Shown: positions 10,251 through 22,950 of the stretch, in pieces
How the letters are laid out: every line of letters begins with the position of its first letter
Numbering within the stretch: position 1 is the stretch's first letter
Source of the DNA: Castor canadensis
Taxonomy: Eukaryota; Chordata; Mammalia; Rodentia; Castoridae
Length of the DNA stretch: 64,000 nucleotides
NCBI RefSeq assembly: GCF_047511655.1
Contig: NC_133387.1
Location: forward strand, 19,462,353 to 19,526,352
Reading direction: 5' to 3'
Translations under genes and position numbers: made by a program
Notes under the pieces: generated by a model
Told to the model about the DNA's origin: nothing
Database searches by the model: none
What the model saw: the letters and a program-made list of their open reading frames with translations, nothing else

Positions 10251-12300
10251 CCAGATGAGATTAGCCAGAATTGTTCTTATTTTGGCTCTATTATTTAAAA
10301 TATGCAAAGGTAATGGTAGTTCTTTGTTTTCTGATTTGTGAAAAAATGGAAATATCCTAATCTACTCTTTGAAATTTTTGAAAATTAAGAAGATAATGTC
10401 TATTGCATTCTTTGAATACTTGAGAAGAAAGAATACATATAAAACAAAATTGATGGTGTCATTTAATACTTAGAGGATGTTGTCAGCAATTGTGTTTAGC
10501 TGCCTAGATTTATATTATATATTATGCATTACATGTGTAGAAACTGTTTTGTTTTCTCTCATTTGCACATTTGCACTTTCTTTTTGAATGGTTGTTAATT
10601 ATACATAGATGGTTAAAAGATAATTATTATGCCCTAAATGCAATATAATCTCTTTTCTAATGCACTGCCTAGTATGCCAAGAAATGCCTCAAAAACAAAA
10701 TTTCAACTTTTAGTTGACTTATCAGAAACTTGAATACGGGATAAACATTGTATGTGAGTAGCGGATACAGTTGTATAACATTTTTTGAGCAAATAGTAGT
10801 TCAGTGAGTATTTGTTTAGAAATTTTATTGTTTAATAATTGACCTGTGATAATAAGACCATAATTACCTGGCCAGAATGAGACTAAAATGGAAAAGAAGA
10901 GATGTCTTCTAACATTAGGGCATGTAAATGGTAATAGATAATTTCAGTTAATCACAAAGAATAGTACTTTATTAGGACATAATGTAAAGTGATGTTTTTG
11001 GTAATATAAAATTTCTTGAAATAGTTTCAAAGCTGATAACAAAAGAAATTAACAGAACTTAGTTCTAAGCAGTGGATAAAAGCAGATTTAGAAAACATGA
11101 CTGTACTCTGCCAAAATGAAGCATCTGGGAAGAAAGTGAAAGTCAGATCTTCCCTTGAGATTTTAAAAAATAATTGTGATGAAAAGGTATGCCTTAATTT
11201 GTTTAAAAATATATGAAAGGGGTATTTTGTGAAAACCAAGAAGTCAAGATTTTAAATAATGATAAAATATCTTATTAGGAGATGATGTTAATTTTATATG
11301 GAGTTGGAATTTTCAAGGTTCCTTCTCTAACATCTGATTACTTTATATTAATTATAATGTACTAAATTGAGTGGCTTTACCCTGAGTTTTAGTGGGGTAA
11401 ACCAAACCTATTCTTAGATATCCTTTGATTGGCAACTGAGAATACAGAAGTAGCTAGTTATCTAGACATTTAAATCATTTTTATAAAATTCAGCATAAAT
11501 GTTAATCTCTAATTTCTATTTAGAAGTGATTTAAAGGTAACATTGTAAGAACAAATCACCATTTCAGAAAATACCAATAAAATGTTGTAGATTAATTAAA
11601 CCTCAGCCATTGACCATGGCTTAATTTAATTATAGCTTTCATTTTAACTGCAAAAGGCTAAGAATTTGCTTATGTCTTCTGTGGAACTAAAGCCCCTGGG
11701 TCTTGTGAACAAAACTTTGCCTCCATGTAGTGTTGTTGGCTTTCTCCAGCTCTCAATGCTAGCTTTCCATTGCCTACATCTTCTTACAAGGCCATACCAG
11801 GTGATTAGCTCCCATTTACTCACTTCTTGGTGGTGGGAGATATACCTGTTGCACAAGGCTTCTTTCCTTACTCATTCTTTTCCTCTTTCTCATTCACACT
11901 TGTACAGAAAAACTGTCCAAAAGTTTGCCCAGAGTCCTGATAGATTCCCAAAACTGTCTCCCTGCCTACTTCTACTCCCTACCTACTTCAAGCACACTGT
12001 GAGTCATGGAAATGGGGGAATGCTTTTTTTTTTTTTTTTTTGGCATTTAGATGTCACCACCTAAATTTTACATAGAAGGGTTAAAAACTACCTTATAAGT
12101 CATTTTGTAATTTCTAAACTTTATAAGGTGTCACCTTTTTGCTTACTTAATATTTTATTTAATATGGTTATTTAGAAGTCTTGAAAGCCATTCATAATTT
12201 TACACTAAAGCACAGAAGAAATTATATACTACATAAAATAAAGTACCATTTCATGTAGTAAGCAAATTGTAACCAAAGTGATGGTAAAGAATAAGAAATT
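10251..12300 (+). other. CNOT4: CNOT4 intron, no recognised element
   Basis: AT-rich intronic sequence. A moderately GC-richer island at about 11666-12000 holds an open frame on each strand but has no recognisable homology, and a T16 run at about 12024 suggests a retroposed insertion I cannot name. Confidence 0.5.
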
Positions 12301-12301
12301 C

Positions 12302-12605
12302 TGGCCAGGCATGGTGATGCTCACCTGTCATCCTAGTTACTCGGGAGTGGGAGATAGAAGAATTTCAGTTCAAGGCCAGCCCAGACAAAAATTAGCTTAG
12401 CTAGGCCCTATCTCAGAAGCAAGTTGGGTGTGGTGGTACAAGCCTGTGGTCCCAGCTGCTCCTGGGATAGTGGTAGAAAGATCATGGTCTGAGGCCAGCC
12501 TAGACAAAAGCAAGAGACCTTGTCTGAAAAACAGAGCAGAAGTAGAAGGGTTGGAGGCATGGTTCATGTGACAAAGCACTGAGATCAACCCCTGGTACCG
12601 CCAGA
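12302..12605 (+). mobile_element. Composite SINE: two 7SL-like units plus a tRNA-like unit
   Basis: First B1/Alu-like unit starts GGCCAGGCATGGTGATGCTC (about 12302). A second 7SL-like unit starts near 12423 (GTTGGGTGTGGTGGTACAAG). A tRNA-like tail unit starts near 12550 (GTTGGAGGCATGGTTCATGT) and ends CCCCTGGTACCGCC. Unit order matches copies at 13944 and 20815. Confidence 0.85.
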
Positions 12606-13943
12606 AGAAAGAAGTGTAAAGCTTCAGGTTTGTTGTTGTGAACTCCTGTATGATTCATCTTGGCAAGGGAAACTCTTACACTTTTATATACCTAACCTTT
12701 ATAAAGTGACTAGTCTTTTCCTTACCATAGGAATTTTTAACCTGGAGTCCAAACTCTGCAGGTACATGTGAAATTGTGGATTTGTGTATATGTGCATATG
12801 TCCGTTTTTTCCCTAGGAGAGAAGGTTCATAGTTACAAGATTTATAAATGGTTTCCCCTCTCCAAGGGTGGGGAAAAAAATGAATTAAGAATTGCTGCCT
12901 TAAAGTGAATTTGGTGCCACTGTAGGTAATAGAGTACTGAATGATTTTAGTTATATTATGTGAAGTGCCTCTTTATTTTCTTAAAGATTCCATTGAAAAT
13001 AATGATTTCCTTTTCATTCTGCTGTTGCATTTTGTTTTTTCAGGTGGTATACTTTTGTATAGTCTCCCCTTATTTCAACAAAGTGGTAATTAACTATTTG
13101 GGCATTTGTCTGTGTAGTAACCTGAGTTAGATCTTGAGGGATGCAAAGCTGAATACAAGATTGAATAAAATACAGATCCTATCATCAAGGACAACAGTTC
13201 AGTGGCAGTTTTATTTAACATTATTTTTTTTTTACCAAGTCAGCTCTTGATTTATTTTAATCACATCAATAGCCATAATAGCCTAGACTCATTTCATTAT
13301 TCATCTGTCAGGCAATGGCAATAAAAGGTACTTAATGTTTACACTTCAAAATTTAAAATACATGATATTTTGGGGAGAGGTAACAAAAACCTTAATAGGA
13401 AAAACATACATTAATTATTCTAATTTATGCATGTAAATGCTTGTGGCTCTTACTCTTAGTATTATGGGAATTAAAGTAGAGCCTTCTATGTGTGTTCCTT
13501 TAAAGTAAACAACTTTGATGCATTTTTTCTGTGTGCATTTCTGTGGCCATAGCTCCTGTTTGTATGATAATTCCAAGCACCTTCAAGACTGCCTAAGCTC
13601 TCTTTTGCTTTGATACAGGTCTATAGGGAGGTACACAAATTGAGGCATTCCCCAAAAAGCCAAGAGAAAGGAATGAAAATGAAGACCCTCATGTTATTTA
13701 TGCAGACATAAACTGGGAGACATTTTATCCAATGTTGATTTTTGTAAGGATTTGGATTTTTTTGTTTTTTGGTTTTGGTCTTGAAGTTTTCCCAGATTTG
13801 CTTAATTGACTTTAAGAAATTAACATACAGTATTTTCTGGGTTTTTTTTTTTAATCTTATAGAGAAGTGATAAAAGCCCAAAACAGTTTGTATGTAGACA
13901 GGCACACACACAGAGTCTTTATTCCATAAAATTGGTAAAGTAA

Positions 13944-14285
13944 CCGGGCATAGTAGCTCATGTCTGTAATTCCAGTCATTCTAGAGGTGGAGATCAGTAG
14001 AATTGCGGTTCAAAGCCAGCCTGGCCAAAAAGTTAGACCCCCCCCCCATCTCAACTAATAAACTGGGTTGTGGTGGTGTATGCCTTTCATCCCAGATACA
14101 TGGGAGGCCTAAACAAGAGGGTTGTGGTTGAGGTCAGCCAGCCCCCAGCAAAAAGCATGAGACCCTATTCAAAAAATAGCTAAAGCAAAAAGTATTGGAG
14201 GCATGGAGGCATAGCTAAAGGTAGAGCACCTGCCTAGCAAGGACAAGGCTGAGTTCAAACCCCAGTACTGCCCTATACCCCCCCA
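13944..14285 (+). mobile_element. Composite SINE: 7SL-like + 7SL-like + tRNA-like
   Basis: Starts CCGGGCATAGTAGCTCATG, second unit near 14061 (ACTGGGTTGTGGTGGTGTAT), tRNA-like unit near 14196 ending CAAACCCCAGTACTGCCC with a C/A tail. A C-run near 14038 interrupts the first unit. Confidence 0.85.
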
Positions 14286-14309
14286 AAATTGGCATTATCA
14301 AGTCATTTA

Positions 14310-14471
14310 ATTCTCTCTCCCTCTTTCTTTCTCTCCCCCTCTCCCTATCTCTTTCTACTCCTCTCCTTTTCCCTCTCTCTCTCTTATCTCTTCTCTTCTC
14401 TTCTCTTCTCTTCTCTTCTCTTCTCTTCTCTTCTCTTCTCTTCTCTTCTCTTCTCTTCTCTTCTCTTCTCT

Positions 14472-14532
<61 letters not shown>
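14310..14532. repeat. Compound microsatellite: (TTCTC)n, (TC)n, (TG)n
   Basis: Pyrimidine-rich lead-in, then about 16 tandem TTCTC units (about 14390-14475), a CT tract and a GT tract ending near 14532. It produces a spurious Ser/Leu-rich open frame. Confidence 0.95.
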
Positions 14533-14536
<4 letters not shown>

Positions 14537-14689
14537 CTACTCTACCTTCTTGAGCTGGTTAAGTGGCAATAATATATGCAGGTCTTCATACATACATGTA
14601 ACATTCAGTGAGCAATCAGATGCCATGCTGGTACAGAAGTAAAGATAAAGAATTTAAGAAGTTATTAGTTGATACAGAGAGCAGTTTCA

Positions 14690-15620
14690 TAAAAAAAAAA
14701 AAGTGAGACTTTTTGACTTTGGAAGATGACCTAAATGTAGATGAAAGCAGGGAGAAGTCAATACAATAAAGGAGAAGGACTGAGCCATGGACCAGAGGGA
14801 GAAATTTCTAGGGGTTGGGAGAAAATGGGACAGCGAGGAGATAAGATTCTCCTGAGTTATATGGGTCCTTACAGGTAAGCTGGGATAAGTTCTTAAAGCC
14901 TTGTAAATTAGGAAAAGAATTTACTCTTGATGTGATAGGGGTGAAGAGCTATATGGTTTTATCAAGGATGTAACTTGATCGTAGCATTTTAAGAAAATAA
15001 TTTGGTAATATATTTTATTGCAATTAGAACGAGTTAGAAGTTCTATTACACATTGTATTGGCTTGAACTAGAACAGTAATTGTTGGGATGAAGAAGAAAT
15101 TGTGAGAAGTCAGAAAGCATAAGATATGAGAAAAGGCCTTTAGGTTTGCCTGGGTCTCTAGTGACCTTTAAAATACAACTTTCATAAAAAAGATCCAGAA
15201 TAGGAGCCAGATTCCTAAAATTAATAGTAAATGATAAGGATATGGATAGCTACTTACTTAGGACATTTGTCAAGAAAGGGGGAAAGAAAACTAGATGATA
15301 ACAAGAAAGGTAGTAGATCTTAGACATTACTTTAAGGGTGGAAACCTGAATGTTTAAAGATGGAGCATATAAAACCAACTGAGGAAGAGATTGACAGTAC
15401 TGAAGAGAAGATGGCTAATTTAGCAGGATAACAGACGTCTTCAAGAAGGAAGAAATAAGCTCTTGAGGTGAAGTGGTTTAGCTTTAGAGAGGTAGGATAT
15501 ATCTTTCTCTAATTTGTCAAAGCATTGAAAAGATTGGAGAAAGAAATGAGAATAGATGAAGGGGCTCATATCAGTAATTACCAGAATATATTATTGCTTG
15601 AGAATGAGAGTAGAAGAGTA
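14690..15620 (-). mobile_element. L2 LINE fragment (old), antisense
   Basis: The plus strand reads as the reverse complement of L2 3'-region sequence. Examples are GAGCCATGGACCAGAGGGAG, a GCCTTGTAAATTAGG...GATGTGATAGGGGTGAAGAG stretch (about 14897-14950) and GTATTGGCTTGAACTAGAACAG (15055-15076). These match the conserved GCCTTGTAGGCC...AGTGACATGATC...TTGCAATAATCC order of reversed L2. Boundaries are approximate. Confidence 0.6.
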
Positions 15621-15711
15621 GAATTGGGAGCCTGTCCAACAAAAGGGGGAAGATTAAATTAAACCGATAAGAATAAACCTAGAAGTGCATTTGAAGTAAA
15701 GAATTTCCTAG

Positions 15712-15801
15712 GGCTGGTGGAGTGGCTCAAGTGTTGAGTGCCTGCCTAGCAAGCATGAGACACTGAGTTCAGACACCAGTACCATCCAAAAAAAAAAAAA
15801 A
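15712..15801 (+). mobile_element. tRNA-derived SINE
   Basis: GGGCTGGTGGAGTGGCTCAA start, CCTGCCTAGCAAGCATGAG middle and CAGTACCATCC end with an A14 tail. Confidence 0.95.
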
Positions 15802-16076
15802 ATTGCCTAACGATATAGGTCTGCTCAGTAATTTTTAGAATTCAAATACATGTGGGTTTTTTTTTTTTTTTTAATATCCCTTAGTTTAGCACAAAGCATC
15901 GGGAGTGGAAAAAGCAAGTAAGAGCTTGGGTAGAAGGTGAAGAAGATAAAGACATAAAAATATTCAAGATGACAACATTGAAATATCTAATGTTGTAGTC
16001 AAGAAGAGACCACTAAGGCAGTTTTCTGTGAACCAGTGGTGTGAGCCATGTGGGACTTCAGTGATTTTAGATTTGT

Positions 16077-16165
16077 AAGCTGGCAGAGTGGCTCAAATTG
16101 TAAGAGTACCTGACTAGCAAGCAGGAGACCCTGGGTTCAAACTCCAGTGTTGCAAAAAAAATAAA
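16077..16165 (+). mobile_element. tRNA-derived SINE
   Basis: AGCTGGCAGAGTGGCTCAAA, GACTAGCAAGCAGGAGACCC and TTCAAACTCCAGTGTTGC followed by an A-rich tail. Confidence 0.93.
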
Positions 16166-19100
16166 AAGTAGATTTGATAATGAAAAACCAGAGTAGTGTT
16201 GTTAAAGGAATGACAAATGACAGTGTCAATGTGATGGCCTCTCAGTTCCAAATGATAGGTGAAAAGCAGAGAAAGGATGGTAGGTAGATGTCTTATAAGG
16301 GATGGAAGTTAAAAGGAAGGCTTGCTTTTATAATTCCTTAGAATCTCTTCCTCCAGTCTTTTTTGTTTTTTTTGAAAGTATGATGTGAGTCTATATGAAA
16401 GCAACTTGTAGAAAGCATGGTACTGCCTGGATCAAGTTTCTTAAGAACTGAAATGATCTGAAGAGATGTTAGGAGGACATGGAAGGGGGAGTGCTGGAGC
16501 TAGGAAAAGCCCTAGATAAGATGAGGCAGGTGTAAGTAAGCCCAATGCATGCAAGGGATTGGTAGAAGTGTTACTTATGATATGAAGGATTAAGATGGGA
16601 AGTAGGTGTGGGACATAATGAGTCTGGTAGTTGAGGAGCCCATATTACAGGTGAGCTAACTTCTCCCAACCTTAGAAGTAAACCAGAAAGCTCGCAACCC
16701 ATAGGTTTTCTCCACTTACGAAGGCAAAGTATCTCACATAGTTGGTTTTGACCATTCTGTCTGATTTACATAGCAAATTAAAATTAACATCAGTATATTA
16801 GTGAAGAATAGGAAAAAAGAGAAATTAAGCATTTTAATCTACTATGGTAGTTTATAAAAATATTTTGGTAATTTTTCCCAAAAGAGAATGAATGTATCAT
16901 GTGGATAAATAAAAAGCTATAAATTATTGTGCTAATCTACTCTTGGTCCTTAGATTTTGCTACTTTGTATATTTAGAATGTAACCTTTATGAAAAGTTGC
17001 TGAATTGTAATAGGGCACAGATGAAGGTATATATTTGCACTCATATACATATTCTCATCTAATTAGCAGTGAATGTACCTAGTTTGGAAGCAACCTTAGT
17101 TTCCTGTCACTAAAATATTTTTAAACTCATCTACACTTGTTTCCATATGTGTCAGCTGAGATAGCAGCTCTGTCATTTAAAGTGATAATGTTTGGGAGTA
17201 TAATTCTTTGCTTAAGAATACTATGTTTGTGAAACCACACTGATGGATAAGCCAGTGCTCCTTGCTCCTCCCTTCTAGTCTGTGATTTGCTTCCATGAGT
17301 ATTAGTGTAGTCACCTTACATTGCTAGTCATACCTTAGTCAGCTACTTTAACTGATTTGGTACCTTAGTCTGGAGGTAGTTTCAAAGATTCACTCTTGAA
17401 AATTCAAGATTCATTCTGTTTCATGGTCTTGGATTTGAGTTATACCAAAATCTAGCTGAAATCTATTAGGTACCTAGAACTGAAGGCAGTAAGCCTGAGT
17501 AATTCAAGCCACTTAAAAATTGGACTAAAGTACCTAGAAGCTCCATGAAACAGCTTGAAATTGCTTGAGAACCAATCCATTTTGCCCAGGTTCCTTTTGA
17601 CCACACCTCCTAAGGCAACTATTGATTTCACTTATAGCGCATTTCACTTGTTGACAATTATTACAAAGGTTTGTAGAAGCTCCAAACTGATCCTAGAACA
17701 TACTGTTCTTAGAATATGTCTTTTCCTGCTTCTGTTTGGTACTCAGACCCTCTGTTCTGTTAAAACAAATCCAAAAGCAATACCCTCAAAGTTCCCCCCA
17801 ATATAATTTATAAACTCTTTTATTAATGTACCCAGCACCTTTAGTTTTTTAATAGAGGTAAAATTCACATATAATAGAATTAACTATTTGACTTTATACA
17901 GTTTACTGACCCAATTCTGTTCTTTAATTATTTCAGTGTTAAAGTAAAAAGACTGAATAACCTGTGAGAATTTTGATCCCTCCTTACTGGGACTATGTAT
18001 TAATGGCTGTACCCAGACACCCAATATTTTACCCAGTAGGCTAAAAGTAAGGCTTAAAAGACTTAAGCCTTAAAATATTCCATATTTCTCAACAGCAGTA
18101 CTACTTCAACTTAAAATTTTGGGGGAAGCAACTTTTATATCTCCTTGTGCCTAAAAATCAACAACAAAAAAGCAAGGATGTTAAGGCACAAGTCTCTTAG
18201 AAGATTTTCTTTCCTTTAGGAAAAATCATCTGAATAGTTTTGAAGTAGTAATAACAGACTTACTCTCTTCGTGATGCTTAATTAGCATTATGCAAGAAAG
18301 ATTTACTTAGCCAAAATAAACTAACATTGGCATGTGAGATTGAATATGTGTAATGGGTATGTAGGTTTTATATAATTTTCAGATAAATCCTCCACTCAGT
18401 GAATATAGAAGAGCACATAGACTCAGGCCATTTCTCTATCACTGCTCATGTATTTATTACTGCTGTTTGAATTAATTCATATGTTCAGAATCAATGGTGT
18501 ATTTTTATTCTGTCTTTAAAGTTTTTCTTTTGTTTTAAGAAAGCAAAGAGTGTTTAAATGCAATGATGTTATAATACTGGTGCCCAACTCCCCCCTGGTT
18601 ATATTTTTTTCTGAACAAAGATTGTCATAGCTTTTTCTCATCAAATTGTTCCTGCTACGAAGCATAATGATGTCACACTCTTTGGGAAATTTTACAGATA
18701 AGATAATTAAAAAGGTCTGTATTAGAGTCCTGGAAGTTGAGAGTTCTGATTGGCATAACACTCAACAATGCTTTTAAGTATCAAATAATAATGATAATAA
18801 TAATAAAGTTCAGAAGGATTGCGATTTTCCGTAGTCACATTCAAACAGTAATCTAAAGTTCCTTTAACCTGCTCTCACCATCCGAATTTGGTTCCATACA
18901 TATAACTCAGTAGAGTAAAGAACCTAAAGATTCTGGGAATATATCTCTTCCCTAAATAATGTTGTGTCTTACAGTTTAATTACTATAGTAGTTTTCTCAA
19001 GTCAAGGGCTTTCAGCTGTGAATCAGTGCCAATAATGAATTGAAGGCTTTCAAAATACCCATGAACTGGCAGCTATGTTATCAAAGAATCTGTAAGTTGT

Positions 19101-19960
19101 CAAGTCAGCCTTGTGTTAAATGTGGCCCAGTGATCTTGGAGTAACTTTAAGAGGGGAAAAAATAAATTATAACCTTGTAAGTAGACTTAATTATATAATT
19201 ACTAATGTCAGAACTAAAATAAAGAGTAAAACAGAGGTGGAATTTAATTTACCCTGGACTTTTCTGCAGTACCAAAGAGCACTTTAAGGACCAGCATGCA
19301 TCACCACTAGATTGCTGACATCTCTAATACTACAAAAATGAAAAAATACTTACAGTAATGGCACCAAGACATATTACACCTACACTAAAGTACTCTCAGA
19401 TTCATATTTGAAGAAGAGCTATCCTGTGCTACACCTTGCAAAATGATAGCATATCTGCTGGAGTTTTTTTGTTTTTTTGTTCCTCCTCCCTCCTCCCCCA
19501 CAATCAAGGAGGTGGTGGTTTTCAGCATACTGAAACAGGGAAAGCTCCCACAAGGATTCAAAGATGATAATACCATCACCATCTCTAAGAAGAAAATCAA
19601 GAAAGCCGACTGCAATCAACTCTTGTTGCCTAATGCTATTTCCTAATATGGTGAGATTGTGTTTTGAGGACTGTACTATCATTTACACTCTGTTATCAAT
19701 CTTAGAGCAGAACACAGTGATCTGGAGCTTCACTGGGATGTTTTAAAACCTAGTCATGTTCTATGTTGGCATTTGCAAAAAATCTGACACTCTGAAGTGG
19801 TTTATTTTTTCCTTTATTACGTCTGTAAGTTGAGTACCCAACTAAAGGTAAAGGAGGTCCTGTATTACAACTTCATCAACTATGTAGGGATGTTGTTCAG
19901 TGGCCTTAAACTGAGTTTTGGGTTGCATGCCATTGTTTTATTTATGCTTTCTGTATTAAA
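16166..19960 (+). other. CNOT4: CNOT4 intron, no clear element
   Basis: Mostly unique AT-rich intron. A short stretch near 17855-17900 (AGAGGTAAAATTCACATATA) resembles old L1 3' sequence. A short ATA/ATG-rich simple repeat lies near 18785-18808. I see no exon with credible coding content. Confidence 0.45.
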
Positions 19961-19961
19961 A

Positions 19962-20055
19962 CTGCTGGGGTTTACTACACTTAATGATTATGGCATTTGC
20001 TTAGCGTGTGCAAGGCCCTGAATTTGATGCCCAGCACTAAAAAAAAAATAAAAAA
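19962..20055 (+). mobile_element. Degenerate ID-like SINE
   Basis: Weak 5' half (GATTATGGCATTTGCTTAGC), then CAAGGCCCTGAATTTGATGC, CCAGCACT and an A-rich tail near 20039-20056. Confidence 0.6.
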
Positions 20056-20814
20056 TCATATGGATTACTGATCTATATGACCTACTTCCTCCTAATACCC
20101 TTTTAGAGTAAGATGTGTTCCCAGGTGTATTTCTTTTTCACTTTTTAAAAACTGTTCAGTATTAAACCTAACTATAGTCTTCTCTTCCTAGACAAGTATA
20201 ACATTTAGTCTAAACAGTCTTGTTTTGTATAAACTCTTAAGACCTTACCTGTATTTTAAAGGGTAGGTTATTATTTAAATATATTAATAAAATTATTTAA
20301 ATATTCTCCAAATATACAAAGCAGCCTTTATAACAAACCTTCAGGTTTTCATTCTTGATCACCATGAGTCTCATTCTAATAACTTGTGTTCAGCTCTCTA
20401 TTCTGTTTCTTTTTCCTTTGTAGAACAAAGAAAAAATTCCTTTTCCATGTAACTGAACACAGTTAGTAGGGAAATCACAGCTAGATCTTAATTTTTACTA
20501 ACTACATGATTTCCCTCCTGGATCCAAATAAGCCTGGATTTTCCCTTTTCATAGGCAAGAACTTTCCTTGTCAGACTGCCAAGTATTCACTCAGTGTCTC
20601 TATACTCAGTTACTAGAATCGCCAGACCCCATGTCTCCCTAGGAACAGTTCTGCTAGCCCTTCAGCTTATTTCCAAACTTTTTAAAAATTTTAATTGATC
20701 ATACTCTTTCTTCTTCTCTTCCTCCCTTTTAATTCAAAACAATATAGTTAAACAGAAGGCATAGTCTTGGTTTTGAATTAGGTTGAAAAACAACACTGCA
20801 CTGTTAAATGTTGA

Positions 20815-21150
20815 ATTAAAGTGGAGCACACTGGTACGCACCTGTCATCCCAGCACTGTGGGAGGCTGAGATAGAGAGGATCTCAGTTCCAGGCCAGTCC
20901 GGGCCAAAAAAGAGACCCCATCTAGCCGGGCAGCGTGCCATGCACCTGTCATACCAGCCTGCTTTGGGAAGCATAAATAGGAGGATCATGCTCTAGGCCT
21001 GCCTGGGCAAAAAGTGAGACCCTGTCTCAAAAATAACCAGAGCAAAAAGGGCTTGGAGGTATGGCAGAGCACCTGCCTAGCAAGTATGAAGCCCCGAGTT
21101 CAAACCAGAGTACTACTCCCCCTCCAAAAACAAAACAAAACAAAAAACAG
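20815..21150 (+). mobile_element. Composite SINE: 7SL-like + 7SL-like + tRNA-like
   Basis: First unit has GTGGAGCACACTGGTACGCA, CCCAGCACTGTGGGAGGCTG and CAGGCCAGTCCGGGCC. The second starts AGCCGGGCAGCGTGCCATGC (about 20922). The tRNA-like unit near 21050 ends TTCAAACCAGAGTACTACTC with an AAAAC-rich tail. Confidence 0.88.
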
Positions 21151-21889
21151 TTGAATTAGTAAAGATTTTTGACATTGGAAGGTTTTGGTGTTACTTAGTT
21201 TACTCCATTTTTAAATTGATTAACTCTTTTAAAAAAACTTAATACTTCTAAACAATATAACTAAAATTCAAAACCTTCCAAACAAATTGATTTTAATTGA
21301 ATTTTCACTAAAATATTAGTTTTAATCAGTAAAGCTAGTTACAGTTTCTGATTTATATTTTAAAAATGTATTCATCTAAATCTTCTTTCCCTCTTTCCTT
21401 CCTGCCTTATTTTGAAGTAATGTTCAACATTGTCTGAGAATTGGTTCTGTCAAGGCTATTTCCAGCAATCTTTTCCAAATTCAGCTAACTCATAACTAAG
21501 AATGAACACTTGAATGAACACTTACATAAATACATATTTTAAATGAAAATGATTTTTAAACCAAGGGCACTTAGTGGACTGGTGGTGAGCATTTAAATCT
21601 TTGGCATCATCAGAGTCTTGAATTGTTATCTTCCACAGGAGTATCATCTTTTGTAGGGCTGGGAAGGATAGATTCTTACTAGGCGTGTGTGTGTGGCATA
21701 AGCCAACTATGTGGCATAAGCAATGTAAGTTGTCAACACCAGGGCTTTGAAGTTTCTCCACATTTGAGGACTCTCTTTAAATTTAGACATCATTTGAAAA
21801 TTGGAAACAGAAATGTTTTCATTTACTCCAGTAAATGAGTAACTAGCAAAGAGGAAGGAAAACCAAAATAATACTTTTTAAAATAGACC

Positions 21890-22320
21890 TTTATTTATTG
21901 GAGTTGTTTATGGTCATTGTAAAATAGAATGGAAGATAAAGAGATTTCCCTGCCCGCCCCCCGCTCACATGCATAGCTTCCTCCATTATCACCATCCTCC
22001 AATGGTGTGATATTTTAAAGAGCCTACATTGATGCACCATTATCACCTGGAGTGCATAGTTTACATTAGGGTTCACTCTTAGTGTTGTATACTCTTTGGG
22101 TTTGGACATAATGACATGTATCTGTCATTATAGTGTCATATAGAGTAGACTCACTGACCTGAAAATCTCTGCGCTGCCTCTTTGATCCCTTCTTCCTTGA
22201 CCCCTTGTAATCACTAGTCTTTTTACTGTCTCCCTTGTTTTGCCTTTTTGTTGTGTCTTGTATTTGGAATAATAGTATCTAGCCTTTTCAAATTGGCCCC
22301 TTGCATTGAGAATTTCCTCC
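21890..22320. mobile_element. Old L1 (L1M-type) fragment
   Basis: Contains in order CTCACATGCATAGCTTCCTC, CCTACATTGATGCACCATTA, TTACATTAGGGTTCACTCTT, GGTTTGGACATAATGACATG and TTTTTACTGTCTCCCTTGTT. This is a familiar, well-conserved string of old mammalian L1. Its orientation is not assigned with confidence. Confidence 0.65.
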
Positions 22321-22857
22321 AATCTTTTTTTTTTCTTAAATCATACATTTCATACAACTAAAGTAGCTAAATTTCAGTATATATTTATTTGTTTTGGAAC
22401 ACATTTATTTAAAAACCAATCTCAAAACAAACTAGCAAATATCTCTTGGCTTGTATTTACTTGTAGAAAAAGACTTTCTAAAGATGTATAATTGGTCTGT
22501 TACATTGAAAACATTTATCACCATGACTACATCTATATCTGTTTCATTTAGTTTTAGTATGAAGTTATATCATTTTCTGAAAATAAATAAACCATGTTAA
22601 TGCCTAAAAATACCTTCTAAATATGAACCTCATAGCTGAGGTATGAAGAATTTGTCAATTAAATCATGTTTTGGAAAAATTGATAATTTCAGTTGTCTTA
22701 TTTGGAGATTTTTGTGTCTGATTTAAACACAGGATTATTCTATATTTATAGGAGCTGTGCTTATAGGATTCATCTACACTATTGTAATAAAAGTGGGCTG
22801 TATAATCAAACTACAGTAAAGAACTGGATTTGAAGTTTTAGAAAAATTCTCGATAAT

Positions 22858-22950
22858 TCAGCTGGAGGCATGGCTCAAGCGGTAGAGCTCCTGCTTAGTA
22901 AGCCCGAAGCCCTGAGTTCAGTCCCTAGTACTACTAAACAAAACAAAAAC
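22858..22950 (+). mobile_element. tRNA-derived SINE
   Basis: CAGCTGGAGGCATGGCTCAA, GCGGTAGAGCTCCTGCTTAG and TTCAGTCCCTAGTACTACT with an AAAC-rich tail. Confidence 0.95.

Noticed and set aside
11666-12064. 132-codon open frame with paired antisense frame
   Set aside because: Ends in a poly-Phe run from a T16 tract; no domain, no splice sites; likely an unnamed retroposed piece.
14289-14642. 117-codon Ser/Leu-rich open frame
   Set aside because: Produced by the TTCTC/TC/TG microsatellite.
15712-15801. tRNA-like A/B-box sequences as functional tRNA genes (here and at the other SINEs)
   Set aside because: No complete cloverleaf; A tails, many copies and degenerate cores show tRNA-derived SINEs.
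17855-17900. Possible separate L1 fragment
   Set aside because: Only about 45 bases resemble L1; too short to annotate alone.
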